From contig NZ_CP019428.1 in the NCBI RefSeq assembly GCF_009834565.1, forward strand, positions 3,968,001 through 4,032,000: a stretch of 64,000 bases of DNA, in the 5' to 3' direction. The notes beneath the pieces are model-generated. The model saw nothing but the letters and a program-made list of their open reading frames with translations, was not told the DNA's origin and did not search any database. The translations under genes and the position numbers were made by a program. Of this stretch, positions 53,942 through 62,700 are shown in pieces (positions within the stretch are counted from its first letter, which is position 1; every line of letters starts with the position of its first letter). The stretch comes from Pseudomonas sp. R76. GTDB lineage: Bacteria > Pseudomonadota > Gammaproteobacteria > Pseudomonadales > Pseudomonadaceae.

Positions 53942-55261
53942 TTAAAACAACCACTGCCCAATCAACCACGCATTCGCCCCACTGATCAGCGCAAACAGAA
54001 ACCACGCCAATAGCCGCGTGGGCAGGCGGTTAACAAACGGCCCCATCAATTGCTTGTCATCGGTCATGCGAATCAGCGGATAAAGCGCGAACGGCAACTG
54101 CAGGCTGAGCACCACCTGGCTGAGAATCAGCAGCTTGCCGATAGCAACGTCGCCCATCAGCCACACCCCGAGAAATGCCGGGATCAGTGCCAGGCCGCGG
54201 GTGATCAGGCGTCGCTGCCAGCAAGGGATACGCAGGTTGAGATAACCCTCCATGATCACTTGCCCGGCGATGGTGCCGGTAAACGTCGAGCTTTGCCCCG
54301 AGGCCAGCAACGCAACGCCGAACAGGATACTGGCGAACGCCCCGCCCACCAGTGGGTCGAGCAGGTGGTAGGCATCCTGGATCTCAACCACGTCGGTGTG
54401 GCCGGTCTTGTAGAACGCGGCGGCGGCGAGCACCAGGATCGCGGCGTTGACCAGCAAGGCCAGGGCCAGCGAGCCGATGGTGTCGATGCGCGCCAGTTTG
54501 ACCGCGTCCTGCTTGCTGGCGAGGTCTTTGCCGATCAGGCGGGTTTGCACAATCGAGGTGTGCAGGTAGAGGTTATGGGGCATGACGGTGGCGCCGAGGA
54601 TGCCGATGGCCAGGTACAACGGCGCCGCATCGCTGATGGCCGACAGTGACGGGGTAAAACCACTCAATACGTCTGGCCAGTAGGGTTTGATCAGCACCAG
54701 CTCGATAAAGAAGCACACGCCGATGGTTGCGACCAACGCCAGCATGATCGCCTCGAGGCGACGGAAGCCGCGGTTTTGCAGGGCCAGAATCAACAGCGTA
54801 TCGAAGGCGGTGATGACAATACCGGTGGTCAGCGACACACCGAGCAGCAGGTGAAACGCCAGGGCGCAGCCGAGCACTTCGGCAAGGTCGGTGGCGATGA
54901 TCGAGATTTCCGCCAGCAGCCATTGCGTGCGCGCGGAGCGTTTGCTGTAGCGCTCACGGCACAGTTGCGCCAGGTCTTTGCCGGTGGCGATGCCCAGCCG
55001 TGAACACAGGCACTGCACCGCCATGCCGGCGAGGCTGGCCAACAGCACCACGAATAACAGGCTGTAGCCGTAGCGTGAACCGGCCTCGATGGCCGTGGCC
55101 CAGTTGCCGGGGTCCATGTAGCCGATGGAGATCAACAGGCCGGGGCCGGCGAACATCAGCGCCCGTTTGAAAAACGACGCCTTGGGGTCAACGATAACGG
55201 AACCCGCCACTTCCGGCGGGCAGAACGGGGCGGTAGCGATTTTCGGCAGGCTGAATTTCAC
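53942..55261 (-). CDS. mntH: Nramp-family manganese/iron:proton symporter MntH
   Basis: 439 residues from GTG at 55261 (VKFSLPKIATAPF); an ATG at 55285 is possible but would add eight odd residues. GPGLLISIGYMDPGNWATAI contains the DPGN metal site of span 1; span 6 region GILGATVMPHNLYLHTSIVQ has MPHN, the second metal motif. About eleven spans. Imports Mn(II) with protons. No MntR-type site searched successfully upstream. Confidence 0.93.
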   Translation of the reverse strand: MKFSLPKIATAPFCPPEVAGSVIVDPKASFFKRALMFAGPGLLISIGYMDPGNWATAIEAGSRYGYSLLFVVLLASLAGMAVQCLCSRLGIATGKDLAQLCRERYSKRSARTQWLLAEISIIATDLAEVLGCALAFHLLLGVSLTTGIVITAFDTLLILALQNRGFRRLEAIMLALVATIGVCFFIELVLIKPYWPDVLSGFTPSLSAISDAAPLYLAIGILGATVMPHNLYLHTSIVQTRLIGKDLASKQDAVKLARIDTIGSLALALLVNAAILVLAAAAFYKTGHTDVVEIQDAYHLLDPLVGGAFASILFGVALLASGQSSTFTGTIAGQVIMEGYLNLRIPCWQRRLITRGLALIPAFLGVWLMGDVAIGKLLILSQVVLSLQLPFALYPLIRMTDDKQLMGPFVNRLPTRLLAWFLFALISGANAWLIGQWLF

Positions 55262-55302
55262 GCGGTATCCCAGGCAAACACACAAGTCAGAGCCGCAGCT
55301 TA

Positions 55303-56856
55303 TCAGTCCGACGTGACCGTGCGCATCACCGTCTCCCGGGGCAGGTCAAAGGTGTCGACCACTTGCACCACCAGGTCCAGCTCCTGGTTCAGCGCTTCGC
55401 GTTCCATGCGCTGGCGAATCATGCCGATCATCAACACCGACAAGGTGGTAATCGAGTACGCCGGGCCGGAGAACGCCCGCACACCAGTGACGAGTAACAT
55501 TGCCGCCGCCAATGCCTGGCCCACCACCGGAATCGCCGAGGCGGCGCCACGGCGCACGATAAAACCGGTAAACCCCGCCAACGCCGTGCCGCTCAAGGCG
55601 GTGGTGGCCGAGCGGCTGATGTCGATACGGTTGAACATGCCCTGCTCTTTTTGCGCGGCGGCCTTGAGTTCGGCGTCGAAGGCCTGCCGGTCAGCGCGGC
55701 TGAGTTTGTCTTTGTATTGCTCGATCAACTTCTCGGCAACCTGCGCCTCAATGTCCGCCAGTGCCACGGTTTCAAGCGGTTCAGCGAACTTGATCCCCAA
55801 CCGCTGCGCGACATCTTCGGCGATCTGGCGGTAACTCACGCCGTGGCCACGGGCAACGTTCATAAAGCTGTCACCGCCCATGCGTTGCAACTCAATGGCC
55901 AGCTTCAGCGGCTCACGCACGCTGGCATCGATTGACGCGCTGCGCTTTTGCGCCATCAATTCGGCGAGGAACTTCAGCTCGTCGGGCCGTGCGTGCAGCA
56001 ATGCCGGGAACAGTTCCCCGTCCTCTTCGGCAAAGCGCACTTCGCTGCTGCGTTGATCGGCGCGGATCATGCCGCGCCGCTCCTGCAACAGGTCGGTGTA
56101 CTGCACCACGGTTTTGAGCTGCGGCCAATACGCCGCATGGTCGAAAGTGGCCAGGTGCACATTGGTGACCTTGGCCTTGAGCGCCGGCGTGACCTCAATG
56201 GCATAACGGCCAATGCAGCGCTCGGTATCCGGTTTCATCGCCAGTGCCCAGTCCTTGCTGGAATGGCAATTGATCACCCGGCCCTTGAGCGGCGCCGACA
56301 CTTGATCCCAAGGGCTCGACGTACAGATCGCCCCGCCCATCAGCAACAGGTTGTTCAACGGCAGTTCACGCGCGACCTCGGGGCTGGCCAGCACACTCTT
56401 GACCAGAATGCGTGCGCCGAGGGAATGGCCGATCAGGTTGATGCGCCGTACCGCCAGCGACTCGGCGTGCAGGTAGCTGGCCAGCTCGGGCAACAGGGTC
56501 TTGGCCACTTCGTCGACCCGCGCCTCGACACTTTTGTAATGGTCGAGGAAATAGGCAATCGCCTTGCCGACGCCCACCGTCGCCGCGCCCAGGCCGCCAC
56601 CGCCGAGCATCGAGGTGATGACGTCTTTGAACGGCGCAAACAGGTTTTCCAGGAAGTGCCCCGCCGGCCAGAACAGCATCAGGTTGGTCGAGCCTTCAAT
56701 GCTCGCCAGCTGTTGCTTGAAATTGCCCAGTTGCTGACGGTTGAAGAACGCCGAATAACCGTGAACGTAGAGATTGAGCACATCCCCCTGGAGCTCGCCG
56801 CACTGTACAAAGGTGGGCTTGCGGGTGCGGTGCATTTCATCCCACTGGTGTTGCAT
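55303..56856 (-). CDS. Fusion: DUF726-type alpha/beta hydrolase with UPF0174 (YaaW)-like C-terminal domain
   Basis: 517 residues from ATG at 56856. Residues about 1-270: alpha/beta-hydrolase resembling DUF726 proteins, with INLIGHSLGARILVKSVLA (nucleophile Ser in GHSLG) and a His in NVHLATFDHAAYW. Residues about 290-500 match the UPF0174/YaaW family: ELQRMGGDSFMNVARGHGVS, YRQIAEDVAQRLGI, and a Gly/Ala membrane-like stretch ending GPAYSITTLSVLMIGMIRQR. YaaW-like domains are found alone in E. coli and here are fused. Function unknown; the hydrolase is probably a lipase or esterase. Confidence 0.78.
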   Translation of the reverse strand: MQHQWDEMHRTRKPTFVQCGELQGDVLNLYVHGYSAFFNRQQLGNFKQQLASIEGSTNLMLFWPAGHFLENLFAPFKDVITSMLGGGGLGAATVGVGKAIAYFLDHYKSVEARVDEVAKTLLPELASYLHAESLAVRRINLIGHSLGARILVKSVLASPEVARELPLNNLLLMGGAICTSSPWDQVSAPLKGRVINCHSSKDWALAMKPDTERCIGRYAIEVTPALKAKVTNVHLATFDHAAYWPQLKTVVQYTDLLQERRGMIRADQRSSEVRFAEEDGELFPALLHARPDELKFLAELMAQKRSASIDASVREPLKLAIELQRMGGDSFMNVARGHGVSYRQIAEDVAQRLGIKFAEPLETVALADIEAQVAEKLIEQYKDKLSRADRQAFDAELKAAAQKEQGMFNRIDISRSATTALSGTALAGFTGFIVRRGAASAIPVVGQALAAAMLLVTGVRAFSGPAYSITTLSVLMIGMIRQRMEREALNQELDLVVQVVDTFDLPRETVMRTVTSD

Positions 56857-56943
56857 GGGCCGGTGACTCCTGGTGACGATGGACGGCGATAGTAACAAAG
56901 CATGACGTTGACGAAGGTGAATCCTGACCGACGTGTGCAGTTA

Positions 56944-57726
56944 TCAGAACAGGGATGCCGCTTTGGATTTGGCCAGGTAGCGCGCCGGGGAATCACCGAG
57001 GTTGCGTCGAAACACCGAGGTAAAGGCGCTGGAACTGCTGAAACCCAGCGCAAACGCGACCTCGGTGATCGACGCACCTTGGCTGAGCTGCGCCGTGGCT
57101 TCCAGCAAGCAGACCTGCTGTCGCCAGGCCACGAATGTCATGCCGGTGCTGTCGTTAAAATGACGCGTGAAGGTCCGTCGACTCATGTTCGACCACTGGG
57201 CCATTTCATCCAGGGAGACGGTTTGCGAGGGCGCATCCAGAAAACGCTGGCAAGCGCGGGCCAGACGCGGCTCGGCTGGCAAAGGCGCACTGAGGGGCAA
57301 TGCCGGCAGCGTGCCAATTTCATCGATCAGCAGCGTCAATACGCAGTGCCGGCGGACACTCGACGCCGCCGCTGGCTCGATCGCCAGCGCCGCTTCCAGC
57401 AAATGCCTGAGCAGGGGCGACACCTCGAATGCCTGGCAACGCTGCCCCAGCCCTGCCCGCTCAGCCGCTTGAGCATCGAGGTAGGTATTGAGCATGAGCA
57501 CCTCGCCACGCATGTGCATTTCATGGGACACGCCGCCCGGCACCCAAATCGCCCGTTGCGGGGGCACCACCCAATTGCCCAGGTCGGTAAACATTTTCAG
57601 CGCGCCGGTGGCGGCGTAGGCAAATTGGCCGCGCGGGTGTGTATGCCGCGCGAACACGGTGCCAGAGGGGTATTTACGCAAAGTGACCAGCGCTTCGGGG
57701 TCGTTGTCGTCAAAGGTCGGCATCAT
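56944..57726 (-). CDS. AraC-family regulator with cupin domain
   Basis: 260 residues. Cupin YPSGTVFARHTHPRGQFAYA, VVPPQRAIWVPGGVSHEMHM; AraC domain SRRTFTRHFNDSTGMTFVAW and ITEVAFALGFSSSSAFTSVF. NimR-like. Divergent from the EamA exporter gene (57826) with a 99-bp promoter gap, so likely its regulator. Confidence 0.9.
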   Translation of the reverse strand: MMPTFDDNDPEALVTLRKYPSGTVFARHTHPRGQFAYAATGALKMFTDLGNWVVPPQRAIWVPGGVSHEMHMRGEVLMLNTYLDAQAAERAGLGQRCQAFEVSPLLRHLLEAALAIEPAAASSVRRHCVLTLLIDEIGTLPALPLSAPLPAEPRLARACQRFLDAPSQTVSLDEMAQWSNMSRRTFTRHFNDSTGMTFVAWRQQVCLLEATAQLSQGASITEVAFALGFSSSSAFTSVFRRNLGDSPARYLAKSKAASLF

Positions 57727-57825
57727 GGCCCGATATTGTCAAAGGATGACCCGGCATAGCAAGCGGGCCATCGCCCGGCGCCCTAGCATTCACGCCTTTG
57801 ATGAAACCTGCTCAAAGGAACGTCC

Positions 57826-58692
57826 ATGCAGAAAAAACACTTGGCGCTTGCCCTGTTGGTCACGTTGGTCTGGGGCCTGAACTTTCCCATCACCGAGCTG
57901 GGCCTGCGCTCAATCGACCCCTTTGCGCTCACCGGCATCCGCTTTGCCTTGGCCGCCCTGCCGCTGGTGTTCGTGATCAAGCGCCCCGTCGTCCCATTCC
58001 GCTACGTGGCCGCTTACGGCGTGATTTTCGGGCTGGGCATGTGGGGCGTGATCAACTACGGCATTCATATCGGTGTCAGCCCGGGGATCGCCTCGCTGAT
58101 TATTCAACTCAGCGTGTTCTTCACGCTCGGCTGGGGCTACCTGCTGTTCAAGGAAAAAATCCGTGCCGCACAGTGGGTCGGCGCTGTGCTCGCGTTGATT
58201 GGCCTGGCGGGCATCATCGCCAGCCAGACCGGCGAGCACGCAGTACTCGGGGTTTTGTTCATTGTGTTCAGTGCCCTGGCATGGAGTGTCGGCAACGTCA
58301 TCATCAAGGCATCCGGGGTGAAGGAAATCTTTTCGTTCATGGTATGGGCCAGCCTGTTCCCGCCGATCCCACTGTTCCTGATGGCGTGGTGGCTGCACGG
58401 CAACGCCGCCTTCGCTGACTTGCCCGAGCGCCTCGACCTGACCGTCGTGTTGTCGATCCTGTTTCAGGTTTACCTAGCGACACACTTTGCCTACTGGGGC
58501 TGGAACACGCTGCTCAAGGCCTACCCCGTATCGACCGTGGCGCCGCTGTCGCTGTTGATTCCGGTATTTGGAATTGCCAGTTCGATGCTGCTGCTGGACG
58601 AGCACGTGTCCCTAACGAACCTGATCGCGATTGTTGTGATTATTGTCGGCTTGGCCGTCGGGCTTTACCGCAAGCCCACCAGGCGATGGTGA
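57826..58692 (+). CDS. EamA/DMT-family exporter
   Basis: 288 residues, ten spans, two EamA repeats (LVTLVWGLNFPITELGLRSI and GVLFIVFSALAWSVGNVIIK). Likely exports cysteine/O-acetylserine-like metabolites or amino acids as EamA/YedA relatives do. ATG preceded by AAAGGAACGTCC. The 3-prime end overlaps a LysR remnant reading the other way. Confidence 0.9.
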   Translation: MQKKHLALALLVTLVWGLNFPITELGLRSIDPFALTGIRFALAALPLVFVIKRPVVPFRYVAAYGVIFGLGMWGVINYGIHIGVSPGIASLIIQLSVFFTLGWGYLLFKEKIRAAQWVGAVLALIGLAGIIASQTGEHAVLGVLFIVFSALAWSVGNVIIKASGVKEIFSFMVWASLFPPIPLFLMAWWLHGNAAFADLPERLDLTVVLSILFQVYLATHFAYWGWNTLLKAYPVSTVAPLSLLIPVFGIASSMLLLDEHVSLTNLIAIVVIIVGLAVGLYRKPTRRW

Positions 58693-58860
58693 TATACGGG
58701 TCCTCACGATGGAAATCCACTAGCGCCGAAATCAACAGGCAATTGGCAAACGAGGCCGGTGCATCCACCCGCAAGTGCCCGCCCGGCTTGAGGATTTGCT
58801 CACGCTAGACGCTGTCCACTTCATACAGTTCCGACACCAGGCGCCTGGCACGGACAAGGC
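58691..58860 (-). pseudogene. LysR-family regulator fragment with an in-frame stop
   Basis: Minus-strand reading gives RRLVSELYEVDSV, a TAG stop, then REQILKPGGHLRVDAPASFA and CLLISALVDFHREDPYI, matching the hinge and start of the effector domain of LysR regulators (consensus L-E-VDSSVRG...PRGRLRVD...IPALPDF...YPDI). The N-terminal helix-turn-helix and the rest of the effector domain are absent, and the fragment ends at the EamA gene. A decayed gene. Confidence 0.7.
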
Positions 58861-58891
58861 GCGCATGGCGAGGCGTTGGTTCATTCAAGCC

Positions 58892-59197
58892 TTAACAAGC
58901 GAAGTTGTCGATCTTGACCTGGCCATCCGGAAACGTCGCGATAATTTCCAACTCGCCGCCCATGGCACGGATGTAGTCGCGCAACGTGCTGATGTACATG
59001 TCAGTGCGACGCTCCATCTTGGAAACCGCCGCCTGGTTGATATTCAACGCCTTGGCCAGGCTCTCCTGGCTCAACTGTTGAGCCTTGCGCAGCTCGTGCA
59101 GCGGCATTTCTTGCAGATGCTGGCGGAACAGTTGCTCGGCCTCGGCCCGCGACTCGGGCGTCATGCGGGCTTGAAGTTCAGCGAATTTTTTAGCCAT
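58892..59197 (-). CDS. HigA-like XRE-family antitoxin
   Basis: 101 residues: N-terminal helix ELQARMTPESRAEAEQLFRQ, then helix-turn-helix LSQESLAKALNINQAAVSKM and RRTDMYISTLRDYIRAMGGE typical of HigA/RelB-like antitoxins that follow their toxin. Overlaps the toxin gene end by 8 nt. Confidence 0.9.
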   Translation of the reverse strand: MAKKFAELQARMTPESRAEAEQLFRQHLQEMPLHELRKAQQLSQESLAKALNINQAAVSKMERRTDMYISTLRDYIRAMGGELEIIATFPDGQVKIDNFAC

Positions 59198-59555
59198 GGT
59201 AACGGCCCTCTTTACGCAGTGTTTCCAAATGTATGTCGTACAACTTTTCTGCTACAGGAACGTGTTCCTCGTACCACCGCTGCTGTGCGGTTTTATCACC
59301 GCCAATCAGCAGCACGGCGCAGCGCCTGGGATCAAATGCATACAGCACTCGATAAGGCCGCCCCGCGTGCTGGATGCGCAGCTCTCGCAAATTGCCATGC
59401 CGAGAACCTCTGATATCGCTGCTGTGGGGGAAGCGCAAACCCGGCCCGAAAAGCCCCAGCAGATCAACGCTGGCAGATACCGACGATTGCTCTTTGGCAT
59501 CCAAGCCGCCCCACCAATCTCCGAATTCATCCGTGTATTCAATGTCCCAGACCAT
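59190..59555 (-). CDS. HigB/RelE-like toxin
   Basis: 121 residues; MVWDIEYTDEFGDWWGGLDA start, LRFPHSSDIRGSRHGNLREL, RIQHAGRPYRVLYAFDPRRC and LLIGGDKTAQQRWYEEHV are the RelE-superfamily (phage-derived Gp49-like) toxin motifs. Toxin-first gene order matches HigBA systems. Translational inhibitor by ribosome-dependent mRNA cleavage in the family. Confidence 0.9.
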   Translation of the reverse strand: MVWDIEYTDEFGDWWGGLDAKEQSSVSASVDLLGLFGPGLRFPHSSDIRGSRHGNLRELRIQHAGRPYRVLYAFDPRRCAVLLIGGDKTAQQRWYEEHVPVAEKLYDIHLETLRKEGRYHG

Positions 59556-59560
59556 GCAAA

Positions 59561-59594
59561 TATGCCACCTATGGAATATAAACTCAAGGGCATA
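59561..59594. promoter_or_regulatory. Candidate HigBA operator/promoter
   Basis: TATGCC (59561-59566) and its inverse complement GGCATA (59589-59594) flank an AT-rich centre with a possible minus-strand -10 (TATATT near 59575-59580), 6 bp upstream of the toxin start. Fits autorepression by the antitoxin. Confidence 0.4.
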
Positions 59595-59715
59595 ACTCTA
59601 GGACTTCAAATACCGGTGAGCCAGTCGGGTTCCATCGGAAATTGTATGTACATTCTTCCGCGCAGCAATCCCGGCGCATCCAGCAACCGCCGTACAATTC
59701 AAGAAATACTTGCGC

Positions 59716-59741
59716 AAAAAAAACCGCCCTTTCAGTCGGTT
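59716..59741 (-). terminator. Intrinsic terminator after the autotransporter gene
   Basis: On the minus strand AACCG (59741-59737) pairs CGGTT (59726-59722) and is followed by a run of eight T (59723-59716). Short stem but strong T-tract, 19 bp beyond the autotransporter stop codon. Confidence 0.6.
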
Positions 59742-59759
59742 AAAGGTGCTCGGCCTTGA

Positions 59760-62700
59760 TCAGAAACCGAGGGAGAAACTGATCGTCATCGCGTGGTCCT
59801 TGTCATTGCGCGACAACTGCCCCGAATAGCCCAGGCCCAGTCTGCCGTTCTGGCTGATCTGGTAATCCACGCCCGCTTCCACCACCGCGCTGTCCTTGGC
59901 GATAGGTACACCTTGGGTGCTGAACGAAGCGCCGCCGTTGATAAAGCTCAGGTCGGCATCCGGCTTGGTGTCGCCAAACGCATACCGCCAACCGAGGCTG
60001 GCGCGTGGGGTGATTTTCGAGCCGTTGCCCAGGGTGATGGTCTGGCCGATGCGCACGCCCAGGGTCGAGAAGGTCACGTCCTGGTCGGCATCGCCGCGCA
60101 GGGCCGCCGAACCGCCTTTCTCCTTGATCGTGTCGCTGTCGTAGTTGACGTAGGCCAGGCCGGCGAACGGTTCGACCGCCAGGCTGCCGGTGGTGAGGGT
60201 ATAACCGACTTCACCGAACACTTGTGCGCTGCGGGCCTTGTAGTCGGCTTTGAGGCGTTGACCTTCGCCGCCCACCGCCACGTCGCGTTTGCTTTCGATG
60301 TCATGCCAGCTGTAGGCAACACCCATACGCGCGGCGAAGGCTTCTTGCTGGTACGCGGTGTAGGCCATCAAGTGGTAGCTGTCGACGTCGGCGCTGGAGC
60401 TGCGGCGCTTGGCGTCCAGGTCGCTGCGGGTGTAGCCGGCGGCCACGCCGACGCGCCAGGCGTCATCCACTTGTTTGTCGGTGCCGAGCAGGAAGCCGCC
60501 GAGGTTGCGGTCCAGCTTGGCGGTGTTGCTGTCGCCGCCCATGTGGCCCCAAGTGCCGAGTACGCGCATCCAGCCGACCATCTCGCCGTGGCAACCGGCG
60601 CTGCTCAGGCGGTTTTCACTTGGTGCCAGGCTGTTGCGCGGGTCGTCCTCGCGGTAGCAGCCGGGTTGGCGCAGGCGCTCGTTGACCGCGTCACGGATGT
60701 AACGCGAATCTTCAAGTATCGCGCTGGCGGTGCTGGCGTGGATCTCGCCGGACAAGCTGTCGAACGCGGCACGCGCCCCGGCCGCATCAGCGTTGAGCAG
60801 CGCATTCTGCACCGCCACCCCGCCCACTGCGGCCCCACTGCCCAATGCCGCCGCCACGCCACGCTGGTTACGCGTGGCCGCCACGCTGGCGTAGCTGACG
60901 TTGTTACGGCTGACCGCCAACGCCACCTGAGTCGGGCTGTAGTTCAACGAGGTGGTGAGGAACGCCAGGTTCTCCAGGTTGGTATTACTGAAGGTGCCGT
61001 TCACCGCGCCCGCCGTCAGCAGTGTGTAGGTGGTCGGGCCGGCATACGGCGCCAGGTTGATCACATTCAAGGTGCCGCCCAGGTTGGCGGTGCCTCCGAC
61101 CGCCAGCGCACCGGTTACCGACGGTGTGATGACCAGGTTCAGCGCACCCGTACTGGCGTTGGTGAAGTTACCGGCCACCGTCAGCTTGCCGCTATCGGGG
61201 GTGACGCTGCCGTTGTTGACCAGCGAGCCGACACTGCCGTTGCCGGTCAGGCCTGCGCCGTTGGCCACCGCCACCTGCCCGCCCAGCACCGTGCCGGGGT
61301 TGGCCGCATTGCCGACTTGCAACACGCCTTGGTCGACGGCCACGGTGCCGCTGAATGGCTGGTTGCCGGTCAGCAACAGCGCGCCTGTGCCCTGCTTGGT
61401 GAGTGCGCCGGTGCCGGCGAGGCTGCCGTTGAAGATGCCATTGGTGTTCTGCACAAACAGCATGCGCGCATTGTTCAGGAACCGGCCTTGCAGGCTCCGC
61501 GCGTTACCGGCCAGCGTACCGCCGCTGACGGTGGTGCCGCCGGAGTAAGTGTTGGCGCCGGTCAGCAACAAGGTGCCCGAATCGAGTTTGTCGATTGCGC
61601 CTGCACCCACGATCGGCGCGGCAATTTCTGTGGTTACGCCCGAATTGATGCGTACCGCCGCCGTGCCGGTTGGCGTCAGCGTACCGTCTGCACCCGCCGT
61701 CAGCGTGTAGCCAGGGTCAAGCACTTGCAGGCCGGTGAAACTTTGGTTGCCGACCACGGTGACGCTGCCCCCCTGCCCCGCGAACACGGCAAACTGGTTG
61801 GTCGACGCCTGGCCTTGGGTGCCGGTCGGGTCGGTCCAGTTGGTGCCCGGGCCCCAGGTGCCGCTGCCGCCGGTGATAGTGCCGTCCGGGTTGGTCACGC
61901 CGCCGTTCCAGAACTGGATTTGCCCCGGCGTGGTTTGCACCAGCAGGTTGAGCTGGTTGGCCAACGCGGTTTGCAGGGTGACGTTGCCCAGGCCGACGGG
62001 CAGTGAACCCACCGTCAGGCCGTTGTCGGTCAAGCTGCCGCCGTAGCGGAACAGTTGGTAAACGCCGATGCCGAAGCCGCCCGCGTCCGTGACATTGAGC
62101 GTGCCGTCCAGGGTCAGGTTGCCCGCGACATTCACTGCCGTGGTCGATGCACCCGGTGCGCCGAGGGCGAAGTCCAGGCTGGTGCCCGACGACAACGCCA
62201 GCGAACCCACCGACAGCGGCGTCGCGGAGCCGGCCTTGAGGATGGCGCCATCGGCCATGTTCACTGCACCGCCCAAGGTGCCGCTGCCGCCAAGGGTCGC
62301 GCCATTGGCCACTTGGACTGTCGCACTGTTCAACGTGCCGTTGACCAGCAGGCTGCCGGCGTTGACGTTGGTGTTGCCGGTGAAGGTGTTGTTGCCGCTC
62401 AGCAGCAATTCGCCGGTGCCGGTTTTATTCAGCACGCCTGCGCCGGTCAGGTTGCCGGTGTAAGTGCCGTCGGCGGCCTGCTCAAAGGTCAGGGTCGCGT
62501 TGTTGGCAATCGCGCCTTGCAGGCTGGAGGTGTTGCCGGTGGTGGTGCCGCCGTTGAGGGTGGTGCCGCCGCTGTAGGTGTTGGCGCCGGTCAGCAGCAG
62601 CGCGCCGTTGCCATTTTTCACCAGGCTGCCGGTGCCGCTGACCACGCCGTTGAGCGCCAGGTCATGGCTGCCGGCCAAGGTCAGCGGGCCGCCGAGGTTG

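Noticed and set aside
59793..62006. 737-codon plus-strand frame opposite the autotransporter
   Set aside because: Repeat-rich mirror of PATR repeats; the minus strand encodes a clear autotransporter barrel with terminal Phe.
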